A program made the position numbers and the translations under genes. Of a stretch of DNA of 64,000 nucleotides, positions 43,959 through 53,778 are shown piece after piece; positions within the stretch are counted from its first letter, which is position 1; the number at the start of each line of letters is the position of its first letter. The notes beneath the pieces were generated by a model. The model saw only the letters and a list, made by a program, of their open reading frames with translations, did not search any database and was not told the origin of the DNA. This stretch comes from Pseudomonas khorasanensis (GTDB taxonomy: Bacteria > Pseudomonadota > Gammaproteobacteria > Pseudomonadales > Pseudomonadaceae): NCBI RefSeq assembly GCF_014268505.2, contig NZ_JABWQP020000004.1, forward strand, positions 330,262-394,261, read 5' to 3'.

Positions 43959-44085
43959 AGCGCTGCTCTGCGATGGACTGAAGGGCAACGTCGTCTACGA
44001 CTGTGAGCAGGTCGCATCCAGTACGACCTCTGAATGACCATCACGCACACTCGATCCGGGGATTTTTCGGATGGGGAAGCACAAC

Positions 44086-45465
44086 ATGAACACTCAACGC
44101 TTTAGTGCGGCAGAACGCCTGGAAAGGCTGCCGATCAGTGGCTATCACCGCGTCATTTTCATCATCATCGCCCTGGCGTTTTTCTTCGATTCCATGGATC
44201 TGGCGATGATGACTTTCCTGCTCGGTTCGATCAAAGCCGAGTTCGGCCTGAGCAGTGCGCAGGCCGGGCTGCTCGCCAGCTCAAGCTTCTTCGGCATGGT
44301 GCTGGGGGCGTCGTTGTCGGGCATGCTCGCCGACCGGTTCGGGCGCAAACCGGTGTTTCAATGGAGCATTGTGCTATGGGGCGTGGCCAGTTACCTGTGT
44401 TCGACGGCGCAAACGGTGGAAACACTGACACTGTTCCGCATCCTGCTGGGAATCGGCATGGGCATGGAGTTTCCCATCGCGCAATCGATGCTGTCCGAGC
44501 TGATTCCGGCGCAACGGCGCGGGCGTTACATCGCCCTGATGGACGGCTTCTGGCCGCTGGGTTTTGTCGCGGCAGGCGTGCTGTCGTATTTCCTGCTGCC
44601 GCTGATTGGCTGGCGCGACATCTTTCTGGTGTTGGCGGTGCCGGCGGTATTCGTGCTGGCGATCCGCTTTTTCATTCCTGAATCACCGCGTTGGCTGGAA
44701 CAGGCCGGGCGCGACGACGCGGCGGACACAGTATTGAACGGCATCGAAGCGCGTGTACGTGCTTCGCTGGGCGGTGCAGCGCTGCCGGAACCTATTCGTT
44801 TGCCACGCACCGTAACGCCGCCAGGCCATTTCTTTTCAGCGCTCAAGCAGATCTGGTCGCCGCAGTTTCGCCAGCGCACGACGATGATCTGGAGCCTGTG
44901 GTTCTTCGCACTTCTGGGTTTTTACGGGCTGACCTCATGGCTGAGCGCGCTGTTGCAGCAGTCGGGCTTCGCCGTGACGCAGTCGGTGTATTACACGGTG
45001 CTGATCTCGCTCGGCGGGATTCCGGGATTCCTCATGGCCGCGTGGCTGGTCGAGCGTTGGGGGCGAAAACCCGTGTGCATCGTGACGTTGCTTGGCGGCG
45101 GGGTTATGGCATTTCTGTATGGGCAAAGCGCGGTGTTCGGTGGCAACGTGGCGCTGTTGATCGGCACCGGCTTGTTGATGCAGTTCTTTCTGTTCGGCAT
45201 GTGGGCGGTGCTCTACACCTACACGCCGGAGCTGTATCCGACTTCGGCGCGGGCAACCGGCTCGGGCTTTGCCTCGGCCATCGGCCGCGTCGGCTCGTTG
45301 CTCGGGCCATTGGTGACCGGATTGGTGTTCCCGATAACCGGGCAGGGCGGAGTGTTCGCGCTGGGCGCGGCGTGCTTTGCGATTGCGGCGGGGGTGGTGT
45401 GGCTGTTCGGGATGGAGACGCGGGGGAAAACGCTGGAGGAGCTTACTGAGTCGACACCGATGTAA
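44086..45465 (+). CDS. MFS transporter, sugar/aromatic-acid symporter type
   Basis: 459 residues, 12 TM segments. MFS signatures: LADRFGRKPVFQWS after TM2, PESPRWLE after TM6, ELYPTSARATGSG, and METRGKTLEEL at the C-terminus, all typical of the sugar porter / aromatic acid:H+ symporter branch. ATG 44086 has GGGGAAG 6 bases upstream; ATG 44071 in frame is less well placed. Sits 112 bases after the ArsR-type gene, which might control it. Substrate unknown. Confidence 0.85.
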   Translation: MNTQRFSAAERLERLPISGYHRVIFIIIALAFFFDSMDLAMMTFLLGSIKAEFGLSSAQAGLLASSSFFGMVLGASLSGMLADRFGRKPVFQWSIVLWGVASYLCSTAQTVETLTLFRILLGIGMGMEFPIAQSMLSELIPAQRRGRYIALMDGFWPLGFVAAGVLSYFLLPLIGWRDIFLVLAVPAVFVLAIRFFIPESPRWLEQAGRDDAADTVLNGIEARVRASLGGAALPEPIRLPRTVTPPGHFFSALKQIWSPQFRQRTTMIWSLWFFALLGFYGLTSWLSALLQQSGFAVTQSVYYTVLISLGGIPGFLMAAWLVERWGRKPVCIVTLLGGGVMAFLYGQSAVFGGNVALLIGTGLLMQFFLFGMWAVLYTYTPELYPTSARATGSGFASAIGRVGSLLGPLVTGLVFPITGQGGVFALGAACFAIAAGVVWLFGMETRGKTLEELTESTPM

Positions 45466-45554
45466 GGTGAGAGCGAGCCTGCTCGCGAAAGCGGTTTCTC
45501 ATTCAACGAAGTGTTGCCTGATACACCCTCTTCGCGAGCAGGCTCGCTCCCACA
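45466..45554. repeat. REPIN
   Basis: Left arm starts GGTGAGAGCGAGCCTGCTCG (slightly changed); right arm is full length. Lies between two convergent genes and may also end both transcripts. Confidence 0.88.
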
Positions 45555-45573
45555 TTTGATCATGCGGTGAGGC

Positions 45574-46536
<963 letters not shown>

Positions 46537-46607
46537 TCATCAGGTGCAATGCCGGCATTCTACAGAGGCTGATCGCAACAATTGGCAAAACCTGATCAAG
46601 CGATCCA

Positions 46608-47573
46608 TCAAACCGGTTCTTGCTCGCGTCGATAGGCGTAAGTGTCGGCGAAGCGTGACAGCAGGAATTCAGCACAAGTGGTCGTCGGATATTTCGCCGG
46701 ATGCATCGGGTCCCGACAACCGGGCAGGCATTCGATAAGCGTGTCCGGGTGCGGTTCGGCGAAGAACGGCATCGAATAGCGGTCGATACCGAGCGGGCTG
46801 ATCACCCGATGCGGTGTGGAGCGATAACGATCATTGCTCCAGCGCGCCATCATGTCGCCAAGGTTGACCACGAAGGTGCCGTCAATGGGTGGCGCGTCGA
46901 TCCATTCACCGCTGACGTTCCTTACCTGCAGACCGCCAGCGCTGTCCTGATAGAGCAGGGTGATACAGCCGTAATCGGTGTGCGCACCGGCGCCTTGCTG
47001 TTCGACGGAACTGGCGGCGTGACGCGGCGGGTAATGAATCAGGCGCAACACGCTGACGGGCTCGACAAAGCGTGTGTCGAAAAAATCGCGTTCGATGCCC
47101 AGTGCAATCGTCATCGCCCGCAGCAGCGTTTGTGCCAGCGCCTGCATGTCGAGGTAATGCTGCTCCATCAGGGCTTCCCACCCGGGCTGTATCGGGTGGC
47201 GATTCGGCCCGCGCAATGGTTTGCCCGCCAGCACCTCGGGGTGTTCGGCCGGCAGATGCAGGCCCATATCGAAGGTCTCTTTCAGGTCGCTGGGTTTGTC
47301 CGGGTCGAGTTGCTCGGTGGCAATCGCACCGTAGCCGCGGTGGTGGCGCGTCTGTGTGATGTCGATCCTGAGTTTTTCCGCAGCCGGTAGGGCGAAAAAT
47401 CGTCTGGCCTGATCAAGCAGCGCATCGATACGTTGCGCAGAAACAGGATGGCCCTTGATATAGAAAAAGCCCCACTCGCGACAGGCCTGGTCGATCTGTT
47501 CGGCGACGGCGGGCCAGGCGGTTTCGTCGTTGTTGTAGAGCGGGCTGATGTCGATGACGGGAAGCTGATTCAT
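46608..47573 (-). CDS. 2-oxoglutarate/Fe(II)-dependent oxygenase, IPNS-like
   Basis: 321 residues. N-terminal DIOX_N domain (LPVIDISPLY, CREWGFFYIKGHPVSAQRIDAL) and the 2OG-FeII domain with HTDYG (His, Asp) and the distal His and Arg in RSTPHRV. Belongs to the isopenicillin N synthase group with many substrates. ATG 47573 has AAGGA at 6 bases; a TTG two codons upstream is less likely. It sits between the BMP-type binding protein and adenine deaminase, so a nucleobase-related substrate is possible; this is inference. Confidence 0.82.
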   Translation of the reverse strand: MNQLPVIDISPLYNNDETAWPAVAEQIDQACREWGFFYIKGHPVSAQRIDALLDQARRFFALPAAEKLRIDITQTRHHRGYGAIATEQLDPDKPSDLKETFDMGLHLPAEHPEVLAGKPLRGPNRHPIQPGWEALMEQHYLDMQALAQTLLRAMTIALGIERDFFDTRFVEPVSVLRLIHYPPRHAASSVEQQGAGAHTDYGCITLLYQDSAGGLQVRNVSGEWIDAPPIDGTFVVNLGDMMARWSNDRYRSTPHRVISPLGIDRYSMPFFAEPHPDTLIECLPGCRDPMHPAKYPTTTCAEFLLSRFADTYAYRREQEPV

Positions 47574-47604
47574 ACACAATCCTTGAATTCCCTAAAGATC
47601 CAAC

Positions 47605-47693
47605 TGTGGGAGCGAGCCTGCTCGCGAAAGCGGTGTATCAGACAACTTAGCGGTGACTGACCCAACGCCTTCGCGAGCAGGCTCGCTCCCACA
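47605..47693. repeat. REPIN
   Basis: Full-length opposed arms between the oxygenase start and the end of the binding-protein gene; may attenuate read-through. Confidence 0.92.
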
Positions 47694-47716
47694 GGGTTTT
47701 GTGTGATGCGACGGGA

Positions 47717-48790
47717 TTACTTAGGCATCTCAGCCTTCATGCCCTCGACGTAATAATTCATCGAGGCCAGTTCCGCGTTGGTTGCGCTCGCGCCTGCCGG
47801 TATTTTTTCCACACCGGCCTGATCCTTGATCGGCCCGGTAAACGTCTGCAGTGCACCGCTCTTGATGTCCGCAATCAGTTGCTCGGCTTCTGCTTTTATC
47901 GGTGCCGGCACCAGTTCGCTGATCGGCAGTTGCACCGTGCCTTCCTTCAGCCCGCCCCAGTAATCCTGCGACTTCCAGGTGTGGTCGATCACGCCCTGTG
48001 TCGCCTGAATGTAGTGCGGCGCCCAGTCATTGACGATCGATGTCAGTACGGCTTTCGGCCCGAAATGCGCCATGTCGGACGCGTAACCCACGGCATACAC
48101 ACCGCGACGTTCGGCAGCCTGGATCGGCGCCGGGCTGTCGGTGTGCTGGAACACCACGTCAACGCCCTGATCGATCAACGCGTTGGCGGCATCGGCTTCC
48201 TTGCCCGGGTCGAACCAGGAATTGACCCATACCACTTTGATCTCGGTGCCGGGGTTGTACTTGTTCAGGGCAAGTTGGATGGCGTTGATGTCGCGGATGA
48301 CTTCAGGGATCGGAAACGAGGCGACGTAGCCGATCTTCTTGCTCTTGGTCATCTTCGCCGCGAGGAAGCCGCCCACGTAGCGACCCTCGTAGGTCCGCGC
48401 CAGATAGGTGCCCAGGTTCTTGTCCTGCTTGTAGCCGGTGGCGTGTTCGAAGGTCACCTTGGGAAATTGTTTGGCGACTTTCAGCGTAGGGTTCATGTAG
48501 CCGAAGGACGTGGTGAAGATCAGGTCGTACTTGTCCTTGGCCATGTTGCGGATCACCCGTTCGGCGTCTGCGCCTTCGGCGACGTTTTCGACATGGCGGG
48601 TGGTGATCTGCTCACCGAATTTTTCCGCCAGCGCCTTGCGCCCCTGTTCATGCTGATACGTCCAGCCATGGTCGCCGATCGGGCCGATGTAGACGAAACC
48701 GACTTTCAGCGGGTCGGCAGCGCTGGCGCTCAGGCTGACTCCCAGACCGATGGTGGCATACAGCAGTTTGTGCAGCGGGCGTATTGGCAT
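47717..48790 (-). CDS. BMP-family ABC transporter substrate-binding protein (nucleoside/purine)
   Basis: 357 residues with a Sec signal peptide (MPIRPLHKLLYATIGLGVSLSASA). The BMP (Bmp/PnrA-like) fold has DPLKVGFVYIGPIGDHGWTYQHEQGRKALAEKF, DLIFTTSFGYMNPTLKVAKQFP and VDVVFQHTDSPAPIQAAERRGVYAVGYASDMA. BMP proteins bind nucleosides or nucleobases for the ABC permeases encoded at 52852-56445; the gene is separated from those by five kb. No lipobox, so soluble in the periplasm. AGGAG is 9 bases before the ATG. Confidence 0.88.
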   Translation of the reverse strand: MPIRPLHKLLYATIGLGVSLSASAADPLKVGFVYIGPIGDHGWTYQHEQGRKALAEKFGEQITTRHVENVAEGADAERVIRNMAKDKYDLIFTTSFGYMNPTLKVAKQFPKVTFEHATGYKQDKNLGTYLARTYEGRYVGGFLAAKMTKSKKIGYVASFPIPEVIRDINAIQLALNKYNPGTEIKVVWVNSWFDPGKEADAANALIDQGVDVVFQHTDSPAPIQAAERRGVYAVGYASDMAHFGPKAVLTSIVNDWAPHYIQATQGVIDHTWKSQDYWGGLKEGTVQLPISELVPAPIKAEAEQLIADIKSGALQTFTGPIKDQAGVEKIPAGASATNAELASMNYYVEGMKAEMPK

Positions 48791-48880
48791 GAACGCGAAC
48801 TCCTTTTGTTGTGTGTGCTCAGGGCCAATGCAAATTGCTGACCAACAGGACAACAAACAATCCGGAACCGCAGCGCGGCC

Positions 48881-48943
48881 TTCGCGAGCAGGCTCGCTCC
48901 CACATGAAATACGGTTACCTGTGGGAGCGAGCCTGCTCGCGAA
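48881..48943. repeat. REP pair in reversed polarity
   Basis: The right-type arm (TTCGCGAGCAGGCTCGCTCC) comes first and the left-type arm second, 15 bases apart. The order is opposite to the normal REPIN pairs in this window. Confidence 0.88.
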
Positions 48944-49073
48944 GAGGCCGGCAAGGCCAATAAAGTGCATGGCTGAAATCAACTGCCATCGCTTGGTGCG
49001 CCAAGATGTAACGAAACGTTAGCGCCGCCTGGCAGTCAGTAGCTTCATCAGCTCTTTTCGGCAAAGGCCCGCC

Positions 49074-50165
49074 ATGTTCTCGATTCTCAAACAAGAAAGC
49101 TTTCTGCTGCTGGCAGTTCTGGCCGCGTGCTTCGCTTACCCACTGGAGCACTGGCTGCTGCACAGCGGACAGATCGTTGCGTTAATCGGCGGTCTGGTGC
49201 TGATCGCGTTCATCGTCGCCGCCTCGATGCGCGTTGCCCATCACGCCGAACTGCTCGCCGAAAAGGTCGGCGATCCTTACGGCACGATGATCCTCACGCT
49301 GTCCGCGGTGCTGGTCGAGGTGGTGATCCTGGCGATCATGATGAGCAACGAAGCCTCGGCCACGCTGGTGCGCGACACGATTTACTCTGCGGTCATGCTC
49401 GATATCAATGGCATCCTCGGCCTCGCCGCGCTGATGGGCGGGATCAAACACGGCGAACAGTCTTACAACGACAATTCGGCGCGCAGCTACAGCGTGATGA
49501 TTCTTACCGCAATGGGCGTGTCGATGGTGGTCCCCGAATTCATTCCCGAGGCTAACTGGAAGTTGTATTCGGCGTTCACCATCGGCGCGATGGTGGTGCT
49601 GTATGCGCTGTTCCTGCGCATGCAGGTCGGTCCGCACAGTTACTTCTTCAGCTACAGCTACCCGGACAAACGGCGCAAGAAAGAACCGGTGGAACAGGAG
49701 CCGAAACCGGTCAGCCTGGCGCTGTCGATCGGCATTCTGGTGTCGGGGGTGGTGATCATCGGCGCGCTGGCCGAGGTCATGTCCAAGACCCTCGATCTGG
49801 GTCTGGAAGGCACGGGCGCGCCGCCGGTGATCACAGCGATTCTGGTCGCGGCGATTTCGGCAGCGCCGGAGATTTTGACGGCGTTGCGGGCGGCATTGGC
49901 CAACCGCATGCAATCGGTGGTCAATATTGCGATGGGGGCGTCACTGTCGACGGTGATCCTGACTGTGCCGGTGATGGAAGCGATGGCGCTGTACACCGGC
50001 CAGCCCTTCCAGATGGCGATGACGCCGGTGCAGACAGTGATGATCTTCATCACCTTGATCGTCAGCGCCATCAACCTCAATGACGGCGAGACCAATGCGA
50101 TCGAGGGCATGACTCACTTTGTGCTGTTTGCAACCTTCATCATGCTGTCCTTGCTGGGCCTATAG
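49074..50165 (+). CDS. chaA: ChaA-type Ca2+(Na+)/H+ antiporter
   Basis: 363 residues, CaCA superfamily, with 10-11 TM segments. Repeat motifs SAVLVEVVILAIMMSNE and ISAAPEILTALRAALANRMQSVVNIAMGAS are the alpha repeats of this family with the conserved Glu. It interrupts the minus-strand purine group on the plus strand and has no obvious link to it. RBS AAAGG before ATG 49074. Confidence 0.88.
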   Translation: MFSILKQESFLLLAVLAACFAYPLEHWLLHSGQIVALIGGLVLIAFIVAASMRVAHHAELLAEKVGDPYGTMILTLSAVLVEVVILAIMMSNEASATLVRDTIYSAVMLDINGILGLAALMGGIKHGEQSYNDNSARSYSVMILTAMGVSMVVPEFIPEANWKLYSAFTIGAMVVLYALFLRMQVGPHSYFFSYSYPDKRRKKEPVEQEPKPVSLALSIGILVSGVVIIGALAEVMSKTLDLGLEGTGAPPVITAILVAAISAAPEILTALRAALANRMQSVVNIAMGASLSTVILTVPVMEAMALYTGQPFQMAMTPVQTVMIFITLIVSAINLNDGETNAIEGMTHFVLFATFIMLSLLGL

Positions 50166-50180
50166 GGACGCTGAAAAACC

Positions 50181-50269
50181 TGTGGGAGCGGGCTTGCCCG
50201 CGATTGCGGTATGTCAGAAACCATATATGTACCTGACACACCCCCATCGCGGGCAAGCCCGCTCCCACA
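50181..50269. repeat. REPIN, GGGCTTGCCCGC variant
   Basis: Arms GTGGGAGCGGGCTTGCCCGC and its reverse complement, a different core from the GAGCCTGCTCGC type. Between convergent genes. Confidence 0.92.
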
Positions 50270-50285
50270 GGGATTAATGATCGGA

Positions 50286-51644
50286 TCAGGTACCGGCGAC
50301 CAACTGCCGAGCCGCCTGGCTGTGATCGGCGATCAGACCTTTCAGGTCCAACCCTTCAACCTGGCCATCAACCACACGCCACTTGCCGCCAATCATCACT
50401 CGGTCAGCGCGATCGGCACCGCACAACAGCAACGCGGAAATCGGGTCATGGCTGCCGGAAAAACGCAGCTCATCGAGTTTGAACAACGCCAGATCCGCCT
50501 GCTTGCCTACAGCGATTTCGCCGATGTCGGTACGTCCCAGCAGGCTCGCCGAGCCCTTGGTGGCCCAACCCAGTACGCGCTCCGGGGTGATCTTTTCGGC
50601 GCCATAACGCAGGCGCTGGATGTACAGCGCCTGACGTGCTTCGAGGATCATGTTCGAGGCATCGTTGGAGGCCGAACCGTCAACACCGAGACCGAACAAC
50701 GCACCGGCGTCGGTGAGGTCGATGCTCGGGCAGATGCCCGACGCCAGACGCATGTTCGAGCTCGGGCAATGGCAGATGCCCGTCCCGGCCTGGCCGAGGC
50801 GGGTGATTTCGTCGGGGTTGAAATGAATGCCGTGCGCCAGCCAAGTGCGCGGGCCGAGCCAGCCGACGCTGTCCAGGTAATCGACGGTGCGCAGGCCGAA
50901 ACGCTGCAGGCAGAAATCTTCTTCATCGAGGGTTTCGGCCAGATGCGTGTGCAAACGCACGTCGAGCTTGTTGGCCAGTTCGGCGCTGGCCGACATGATT
51001 TCAGGCGTCACCGAAAACGGCGAGCACGGCGCCAGGGCAATCTGGATTTGCGCGCCGTCGCCACGCTCGTGGTATTCGTGAATCAGCCGCTGACTGTCGT
51101 CCAGAATCACCTGACCTTCTTGCACCGTTTGTTGCGGTGGCAACCCGCCGTCCTTCTCGCCGAGGCTCATTGAACCGCGAGTGAGCATGGCGCGCATGCC
51201 CAGTTCGCGGACGCTTTCGACCTGCACGTCGATGGCGTTTTCCAGACCGTCCGGGAACAGATAGTGATGGTCGGCGGCAGTGGTGCAGCCCGAGAGCAGC
51301 AATTCGGCCAACGCTACTTTGCTTGCGAGGGCAAGTTTTTCAGGTGTCAGACGTGCCCATACCGGGTAGAGGGTTTTCAGCCACGGAAACAGCGGCTGAT
51401 TGACCACCGGCGCCCAGGCGCGTGTCAGGGTTTGATAGAAATGATGGTGGGTGTTGATCAGGCCCGGCAGGATCACATGTTCGCGGGCGTCGAACACTTC
51501 CCTGCACGGCGCCGAAGGCTGTTGGCCGGCAGCGAGCACTTCGACGATCACACCGTCTTGCAGCACCAGACCGCCACGGGCGTCGAGCGCGTTGGCCGTG
51601 AAAATGGCGAGGGGGTTTTTTAACCAGGTACGGGTCGCAGGCAT
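50286..51644 (-). CDS. 8-oxoguanine deaminase
   Basis: 452-residue amidohydrolase. Metal-binding GLINTHHHFYQTLTRA (HxH at 66/68), later HTHLAE, LAHGIHF and VDGSASND (Asp). The spelling THHHFYQT and the C-terminal GWATKGSASLLGR fit the 8-oxoguanine deaminase group defined in Pseudomonas (PA0142 as I recall), which makes urate from 8-oxoguanine. Also close to cytosine and chlorohydrolase-type enzymes. Part of the purine group. Confidence 0.9.
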   Translation of the reverse strand: MPATRTWLKNPLAIFTANALDARGGLVLQDGVIVEVLAAGQQPSAPCREVFDAREHVILPGLINTHHHFYQTLTRAWAPVVNQPLFPWLKTLYPVWARLTPEKLALASKVALAELLLSGCTTAADHHYLFPDGLENAIDVQVESVRELGMRAMLTRGSMSLGEKDGGLPPQQTVQEGQVILDDSQRLIHEYHERGDGAQIQIALAPCSPFSVTPEIMSASAELANKLDVRLHTHLAETLDEEDFCLQRFGLRTVDYLDSVGWLGPRTWLAHGIHFNPDEITRLGQAGTGICHCPSSNMRLASGICPSIDLTDAGALFGLGVDGSASNDASNMILEARQALYIQRLRYGAEKITPERVLGWATKGSASLLGRTDIGEIAVGKQADLALFKLDELRFSGSHDPISALLLCGADRADRVMIGGKWRVVDGQVEGLDLKGLIADHSQAARQLVAGT

Positions 51645-51795
51645 TGTGGCCGGCTCCTCTGAAAGTTGGGTTCAGGGTTGCCAGCTCAGTGTTGCCCTGT
51701 CTGCTGATCCAGGGTCGCCGCGAAGGACGAGGCGCGCAGTTTCAAGCAAATCGCAGCGCCGGGCAAGCGCCACCCGACCGGACACCGTTCATCCC

Positions 51796-51886
51796 TGTGG
51801 GAGCTGGCTTGCCAGCGATTGCGTCGAATCAGCCACCTTATGTGGTGACTGGAACTCCGTCATCGCGGGCAAGCCCGGCTCCCACA
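51796..51886. repeat. REPIN, degenerate GCTGGCTTGCCAGC / GGGCTTGCCCGC hybrid
   Basis: Left arm TGTGGGAGCTGGCTTGCCAG; right arm of the GGGCAAGCCC type. Between the SDR gene end and the 8-oxoguanine deaminase start. Confidence 0.85.
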
Positions 51887-51898
51887 GGATTTGTGTGC

Positions 51899-52585
51899 TT
51901 ACCAGGGAATCGTTTCACCCTTGTAATTGACGAAGTGATGCCCGCCCTTGCCGGAAAACGCGTTCACCTGGTCGATCAGCCCGCGGGTGCTGGTTTCCAC
52001 ATCGATATCGGCGCCTTCACCGCCCATGTCCGTTTTTACCCAGCCCGGATGCAGCGACAACACGGTCAGTTTCTGCTCACCCAATTGCGTGACAAAGCTG
52101 TTGGTCATCGAATTGAGTGCCGCCTTGCTCGCCTTGTACAGCGCCAGTTCCGGCGCGTCCGGCATGGTCACGCTGCCAAGCACCGAACTCATGAACGCCA
52201 GCACGCCGCTGCCGTCGCGGATCTGCCCGACGAAACGTTGCGCCAGATTGATCGGCGCGACCGCGTTGGTGAAAAACAGCTTGCCGACTTCAGCCAGCGT
52301 AGCGCCACCCGGCGTCTGTACGTCCGGGCCTTTGACGCCTGCATTGACGAACAGCAGATCGAAGGTTTCGCCCTTTAGCTGCTGACTCAGCGCGATGACC
52401 GCTTGCTGGTCATCCATATCGAGCTTTTCGACGCGCACGTTGCCGAGCGCTTGCAGGGCCTCGGCGTTTTGCGGATTGCGCACGGTCGCGGTCACTTGCC
52501 AGCCGTCGGCCAGCAGGGTTTTCACCAGACCGAGGCCCAAACCACGGGAGGCGCCGATGATCAGCGCGTTTTTTGCCTGAGACAT
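51899..52585 (-). CDS. Short-chain dehydrogenase/reductase
   Basis: 228-residue classical SDR. NAD(P) loop GASRGLGLG (11-19), VNAGV, Ser of MSSVLGS, and Tyr/Lys of YKASKAALN. It resembles the csgA-like (C-factor) group. Lies between the ABC permease and 8-oxoguanine deaminase genes, but REP elements on both sides separate it. Substrate unknown. Confidence 0.87.
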   Translation of the reverse strand: MSQAKNALIIGASRGLGLGLVKTLLADGWQVTATVRNPQNAEALQALGNVRVEKLDMDDQQAVIALSQQLKGETFDLLFVNAGVKGPDVQTPGGATLAEVGKLFFTNAVAPINLAQRFVGQIRDGSGVLAFMSSVLGSVTMPDAPELALYKASKAALNSMTNSFVTQLGEQKLTVLSLHPGWVKTDMGGEGADIDVETSTRGLIDQVNAFSGKGGHHFVNYKGETIPW

Positions 52586-52761
52586 GATGGGTTTCCTTGA
52601 AAGTCAGCGTTCAGGATTCAATGGACACGCCTGACCGAGACGGAGTTGCAACGTCCGGCGCAAAAGAGGCAGCGACCGGAGCATACCCCAGCCCTTGCCG
52701 TGCTTGCTTCCTGAAACTCTCAAGATTGTTTGATGTGGTTCAGTGTTGCCTGTGCGGACGC

Positions 52762-52831
52762 TTTCGCGAGCAAGCTCCCACAGGGGAACTGAGTGAACTT
52801 GGTCAACTGTGGGAGCGAGCTTGCTGACGAA
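52762..52831. repeat. REP pair in reversed polarity
   Basis: TTTCGCGAGCAAGCTCCCACA (first half TTTCGCGAGCAAGC) precedes TGTGGGAGCGAGCTTGCTGA. Both arms are degenerate, and the order is opposite to the usual pair. Behind the stop of the permease gene. Confidence 0.78.
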
Positions 52832-52851
52832 GAGGCCAGTGAATTCACCTC

Positions 52852-53778
52852 TTAATGTCCAGATTGCCAAGGCTGCCCCAACGACACTGGGGCATACAAT
52901 CGTGTACGCACGGCATCGCGCGACAACAACACCAGCACCACAATCGTCGCGACATACGGCAGCATCGCCAGCAGGCTCGAAGGAATCGCCAGGCCCAGAC
53001 CTTGCGCCACCAGGTGCAGGATGCTGGCGAGGCCAAACAGATACGCCCCCAGCAGCAATCGCCACACACGCCAACTGGCAAACACCACCAGCGCCAAGGC
53101 GATCCAGCCCCGTCCGGCGGTCATGTTCTCTGCCCACATCGGCGTGTACGCCAGCGACAGGTACGCCCCGGCCAATCCGGCCATTGCCCCGCCAAACAAT
53201 ACCGCCAGTGTTCGTACGGTCAGTACCGGCAAGCCCATCGCACTGGCCGCGTCCGGGTTCTCGCCGACCGCTTGAATGATCAAACCGACGCGACTTTTGA
53301 CGATCACCCACGCCACCAGCGCGAACAGCACGAACGACAGGTACACGAGTAAATCCTGAGCAAACAGCATTCGGCCGATCAATGGAATGTCACTCAAAAA
53401 GGGAATCACCAGCGGCTCGAAACCCGCCAGCGGTTTGCCCACCCAGGCGGCACCGACGAAGGTCGACAGGCCCACGCCAAAAATGGTCAGGGCCAGTCCG
53501 GTGGCCACTTGATTGGCGTTGAACACCAACGCGACCAAGGCAAACAAAGCCGACAGCAGCATCCCCGCGAGCATCGCCAGCAACACGCCCAGCCACAGGT
53601 TGCCGCTGTTGAGGGCGACGATAAAACCGATCACCGCGCCAAACAACATCATGCCTTCCTGGCCGAGATTGAGGACGCCACTCTTTTCGCAAACCAGTTC
53701 ACCCAGCGCCACCAGCAACAGCGGCGTGCCGCAGCGGACCATGGCGTAGAAAATATTGCTCAACAGATCGATATCCAT
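52852..53778 (-). CDS. ABC transporter permease 2 (BMP-type nucleoside uptake)
   Basis: 308 residues, BPD_transp_2 family, with about 8-9 TM segments. It reads ALGELVCEKSGVLNLGQEGMMLFGAVIGF, the conserved motif of these permeases, and GLSTFVGAAWVG. ATG 53778 overlaps the stop of permease 1 (TGATG); a GTG one codon upstream is also possible. Forms the channel with permease 1. Confidence 0.9.
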   Translation of the reverse strand: MDIDLLSNIFYAMVRCGTPLLLVALGELVCEKSGVLNLGQEGMMLFGAVIGFIVALNSGNLWLGVLLAMLAGMLLSALFALVALVFNANQVATGLALTIFGVGLSTFVGAAWVGKPLAGFEPLVIPFLSDIPLIGRMLFAQDLLVYLSFVLFALVAWVIVKSRVGLIIQAVGENPDAASAMGLPVLTVRTLAVLFGGAMAGLAGAYLSLAYTPMWAENMTAGRGWIALALVVFASWRVWRLLLGAYLFGLASILHLVAQGLGLAIPSSLLAMLPYVATIVVLVLLSRDAVRTRLYAPVSLGQPWQSGH

